A DNA stretch of 64,000 bases from Zobellia alginiliquefaciens (GTDB lineage Bacteria > Bacteroidota > Bacteroidia > Flavobacteriales > Flavobacteriaceae): contig NZ_CP119758.1 of assembly GCF_029323795.1 (NCBI RefSeq), positions 1,178,001 through 1,242,000 on the forward strand. The letters are read 5' to 3'. Of the stretch, positions 61,361-64,000 are shown one piece after another. The notes beneath the pieces are model-generated. The model was not told where the DNA came from, did not search any database, and saw only the letters and a list, made by a program, of their open reading frames with translations. Made by a program: the position numbers and the translations under genes. Numbering within the stretch: position 1 is the first letter of the stretch; every line of letters starts with the position of its first letter.

Positions 61361-64000
61361 CTAATCTTCACTAGGTTTAGGTAATGGTTTTGACATATTA
61401 TTCTTAGTCTTATCGAATACATAATCGATTACTTGCTGATGCCTCATTTTTGAACGAACGGCACTACCGGCAGCAGGAGAAGCATAAAATCTTCTTGAAG
61501 CCACCCTAAACTTGTCCGAATCACTAAAATGCATCATCATATGACTCCAAGCACCCATGTTTCTAGGCTCTTCTTGAGCCCAGACCAAATCATCGGCCTT
61601 TTTATACTTGGCAATAACGGCCTTCATCTTTTCCGCTGGCAACGGAAACAATTGCTCCACACGAACCAAAGCTACATCTTCTCTATTCTGCTCTTCTTTA
61701 ACCGCTAGTAAATCATAATAAAACTTGCCGGTACAGAACACTACCGACTTTACTTTACTAACAGTAGTAGACTCATCATCTATAACCTCTTGAAAACTTC
61801 CCGAAGCCAATTCATCTACGGTAGACACTGCTTTAGGATGCCTTAACAAACTTTTAGGCGTAAAAATAATCATTGGCTTTCTGAAGTTCACCTTCATCTG
61901 CCTTCTTAGGATATGATACATTTGCGCAGGTGTGGTAACATCTGCAATATACATATTGTCTCTTGCGCAAAGTTGCAAGTATCTTTCCATGCGTGCGGAA
62001 GAATGTTCTGCTCCCTGACCTTCATAACCATGTGGAAGCAACATTACCAAACCGTTCTGAAGTTTCCATTTATCCTCTGCAGCCGAAATATATTGATCGA
62101 TCATGATTTGAGCACCGTTGCTAAAATCTCCGAACTGAGCTTCCCAAATTGTTAAGGTATTTGGGCTTGCCATGGCATAACCATAATCAAAACCAACTAC
62201 CCCATATTCCGAAAGCAACGAATTATAAATTTGAAATTTAGCCTGCTCATCACTTATATGATTAAGTAGTATTACCTCTTCTTCACTCTCTTCCACCTTC
62301 ATTACGGCATGTCTATGCGAAAACGTACCACGTTCCACATCTTGACCCGACATACGCACGGCATACCCCTCTTGCAACAAAGTACCATAGGCCAATAATT
62401 CACCCATAGCCCAGTCTAACCTATCAGATTCGAAGAACATTTTCTTACGATCTCTTATCAGTTTATCAACCTTTCGCAAGAATTTTTTATCCTTTGGAAG
62501 CTCGGTTATAACTTTCGCTATTTTAGTAAGCTCATCTTTATCAAAAGAAGTATCTACATTCTCCATCATTTCCCACTCACGAACATTGACAAAGCCCTTC
62601 CATTCATCCGCCATAAACGGAGTGATTTCGGTTTTATCCTCTTTACGGGAATCTACAAGCTCCTCCTCTAAGGAAGCCTTATACTCTTCTTCCAACTTTT
62701 TAACAAAGTCAGATTCTATGATACCTTCCGCCAATAATTTCTCCGCATAAATATCCCGCGGATTTTGGTGCTTAGCTATAGCCTTGTACAATTTTGGTTG
62801 TGTAAAACGAGGTTCATCACCTTCGTTATGACCATATTTTCTATATCCTAATAAATCAATAAATACATCCCTATTAAAACGCATACGATACTCCAAAGCA
62901 AATAGAGATGCATGCACTACAGCTTCAACATCATCCGCATTTACATGTAGAACCGGACTTAAAGTTACCTTACCTACATCTGTACAGTACGTAGATGAAC
63001 GCGCATCTAAATAATTGGTAGTAAACCCAATTTGGTTATTCACTACTATATGTATAGTACCATTAGTTTTGTATCCATCAAGATTTGCCATTTGTACTAC
63101 CTCGTACACTAATCCTTGACCAGCTATTGCCGCATCACCATGCACAACAATAGGAAGTACTTTTGAAAACTCGTCTGGAAAATGAGCATCTTGCTTTGCA
63201 CGGGCAATGCCCTCTACGACTGCACCAACTGTCTCTAAGTGAGAAGGATTTGGAGCGATGTTCATTTTTATTTTTTTACCATTGTCCGTTTTACGATCAG
63301 ACGTCCAACCTAAATGGTATTTTACATCACCATCAAAAATCTCTTGCTCGTAATCTTTACCATCAAATTCACTGAAAATATCTTTAGCGGCTTTGCCAAA
63401 TATATTGGTAAGCACGTTAAGTCTACCTCTATGCGCCATACCCATTACAAACTGCTCCACACCAAGTTCTGCAGCACGTTCAACAACGGCATCTAAAGCA
63501 GGAATCAATGATTCGCCCCCTTCTAATGAAAATCGTTTTTGTCCAACATATTTGGTATGCAAAAAGCCTTCAAAAGAAACCGCTTGATTCAGTTTTCTAA
63601 GAATACGTTTTTTATGTTCGTTGTCGAATTTTGGGTGATTGTCATTAACATTCAACCAATTTTGAATCCACTCAATACGCTCTGGCTTACGAATATACAT
63701 ATACTCAACACCAATGGCATCACAGTAAATGCGACGTAAGTGATCAATAATTTCTTTTAAAGTACTCGCACCAATACCAATAACATCACCCGCACTGAAC
63801 ACGGTTTCCATATCACTTTGTGATAGGCCAAAATTTTCGATATCAAGCGTTGGCTCATATTGTCTACGCTCTCTAACAGGGTTGGTTTCCGTAAATAAAT
63901 GTCCTCTACTACGGTAACCATCGATCAAACGAATGACCTGAAACTCTTTCTGAAGAGATTCCGGCATTTCCGCAACAGCATTATTCTGAGTTCCGTTGGC
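61361..64000 (-). CDS. sucA: 2-oxoglutarate dehydrogenase E1 (partial, N-terminus outside window)
   Basis: The thiamine-diphosphate E1 subunit of 2-oxoglutarate dehydrogenase. The reading frame is open to the right edge ([15 protein letters not shown]... at the border), so the ATG at 63967 is internal and roughly the first 50-60 residues are missing. Present are the start of the conserved body ([19 protein letters not shown]), the HRGRLNVL segment, HLGWTSDRK, the TDP/Mg region ([31 protein letters not shown]), and the C-terminal transketolase-like domain ([32 protein letters not shown]). odhB follows after 47 nt in the same operon. Confidence 0.96.
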   Translation of the reverse strand, partial: ANGTQNNAVAEMPESLQKEFQVIRLIDGYRSRGHLFTETNPVRERRQYEPTLDIENFGLSQSDMETVFSAGDVIGIGASTLKEIIDHLRRIYCDAIGVEYMYIRKPERIEWIQNWLNVNDNHPKFDNEHKKRILRKLNQAVSFEGFLHTKYVGQKRFSLEGGESLIPALDAVVERAAELGVEQFVMGMAHRGRLNVLTNIFGKAAKDIFSEFDGKDYEQEIFDGDVKYHLGWTSDRKTDNGKKIKMNIAPNPSHLETVGAVVEGIARAKQDAHFPDEFSKVLPIVVHGDAAIAGQGLVYEVVQMANLDGYKTNGTIHIVVNNQIGFTTNYLDARSSTYCTDVGKVTLSPVLHVNADDVEAVVHASLFALEYRMRFNRDVFIDLLGYRKYGHNEGDEPRFTQPKLYKAIAKHQNPRDIYAEKLLAEGIIESDFVKKLEEEYKASLEEELVDSRKEDKTEITPFMADEWKGFVNVREWEMMENVDTSFDKDELTKIAKVITELPKDKKFLRKVDKLIRDRKKMFFESDRLDWAMGELLAYGTLLQEGYAVRMSGQDVERGTFSHRHAVMKVEESEEEVILLNHISDEQAKFQIYNSLLSEYGVVGFDYGYAMASPNTLTIWEAQFGDFSNGAQIMIDQYISAAEDKWKLQNGLVMLLPHGYEGQGAEHSSARMERYLQLCARDNMYIADVTTPAQMYHILRRQMKVNFRKPMIIFTPKSLLRHPKAVSTVDELASGSFQEVIDDESTTVSKVKSVVFCTGKFYYDLLAVKEEQNREDVALVRVEQLFPLPAEKMKAVIAKYKKADDLVWAQEEPRNMGAWSHMMMHFSDSDKFRVASRRFYASPAAGSAVRSKMRHQQVIDYVFDKTKNNMSKPLPKPSED

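Noticed and set aside
1-64000. Mobile element, prophage or defence island
   Set aside because: All sizeable genes are conserved housekeeping or lineage-typical genes in expected orders; no transposase, integrase, att repeats or atypical composition was seen.

Overview
The window is one stretch of a Bacteroidota chromosome, almost certainly from a (probably marine) member of the Flavobacteriaceae. Evidence for this: the type IX secretion genes sprA and porT, a T9SS type A sorting domain, a complete alternative complex III locus (actABCDEF) joined to an aa3-type oxidase, a DUF2723 protein, a fused malic enzyme/phosphotransacetylase, an S2 protein with a C-terminal helix-hairpin-helix tail, AT-rich DNA, and promoters of the Bacteroidota type (TTG, 18-19 nt, TAnnTTTG) in place of -35/-10 boxes. 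The genus cannot be told from the sequence alone. It is ordinary core chromosome: I see no insertion sequence, prophage, integron or CRISPR array.

Layout. 1-8 kb (minus strand): ruvB, queG, a sugar-type MFS carrier, maeB, ruvA and the first 528 codons of sprA. 8.1-11.2 kb: a large acyl-CoA dehydrogenase/oxidase and a convergent GIN-domain (DUF2807) protein. 11.4-23.3 kb (minus): one long respiratory operon, actA-actB-actC-actD-actE-actF-coxB-ctaD, ending in a strong terminator; it takes electrons from menaquinol and passes them through c-hemes to oxygen. 23.5-28.7 kb: a small SPOR protein, then the transcription/translation operon rimP-nusA-infB (minus) behind a good promoter and an attenuator-like hairpin. 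28.8-34 kb: a cation/proton antiporter, tRNA-Gln, and a giant DUF2723 membrane protein. 34-40.9 kb: a cysteine-less thioredoxin-fold protein, a membrane metallophosphoesterase, cutC, a Tat-exported glycosylasparaginase, polA, and a tiny protein that is little more than a signal peptide and a T9SS sorting domain. 41-54 kb (plus): rplM-rpsI, rpsB-tsf, pyrH-frr, an RND/MMPL exporter, asnS, rpoN and a PAP2-like membrane protein, interrupted by a minus-strand M61 peptidase. 54-57.2 kb (minus): an ExbB / unknown / ExbD / ExbD motor operon followed by porT. 57.4-64 kb: tRNA-Ser, type I asparaginase, tatD, a small retropepsin-like protein, and the 2-oxoglutarate dehydrogenase genes odhB (sucB) and sucA (the last cut by the window edge).

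The most interesting non-coding element is the structured 5' leader of rpsB (about 42,090-42,246). It has several nested stems, and an 8-bp segment is perfectly complementary to the bases just before the start codon, which fits translational autoregulation by S2. The most interesting protein-level observation is that S2 and the quinol-oxidising membrane subunit ActC both end in the same kind of helix-hairpin-helix tail. Other points worth checking are the rimP leader attenuator, several promoter boxes placed only 4-5 nt before start codons (possible leaderless mRNAs), the thioredoxin fold without cysteines, the nearly cargo-free T9SS substrate, and the uncharacterised four-helix protein inside the ExbBD operon.

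No gene-free stretch exceeds about 300 bases. The longest are 30,276-30,572 (only the tRNA-Gln promoter seen), 40,867-41,143 (rplM promoter), 41,986-42,246 (terminator and rpsB leader) and 57,240-57,483 (only one unsupported promoter box).
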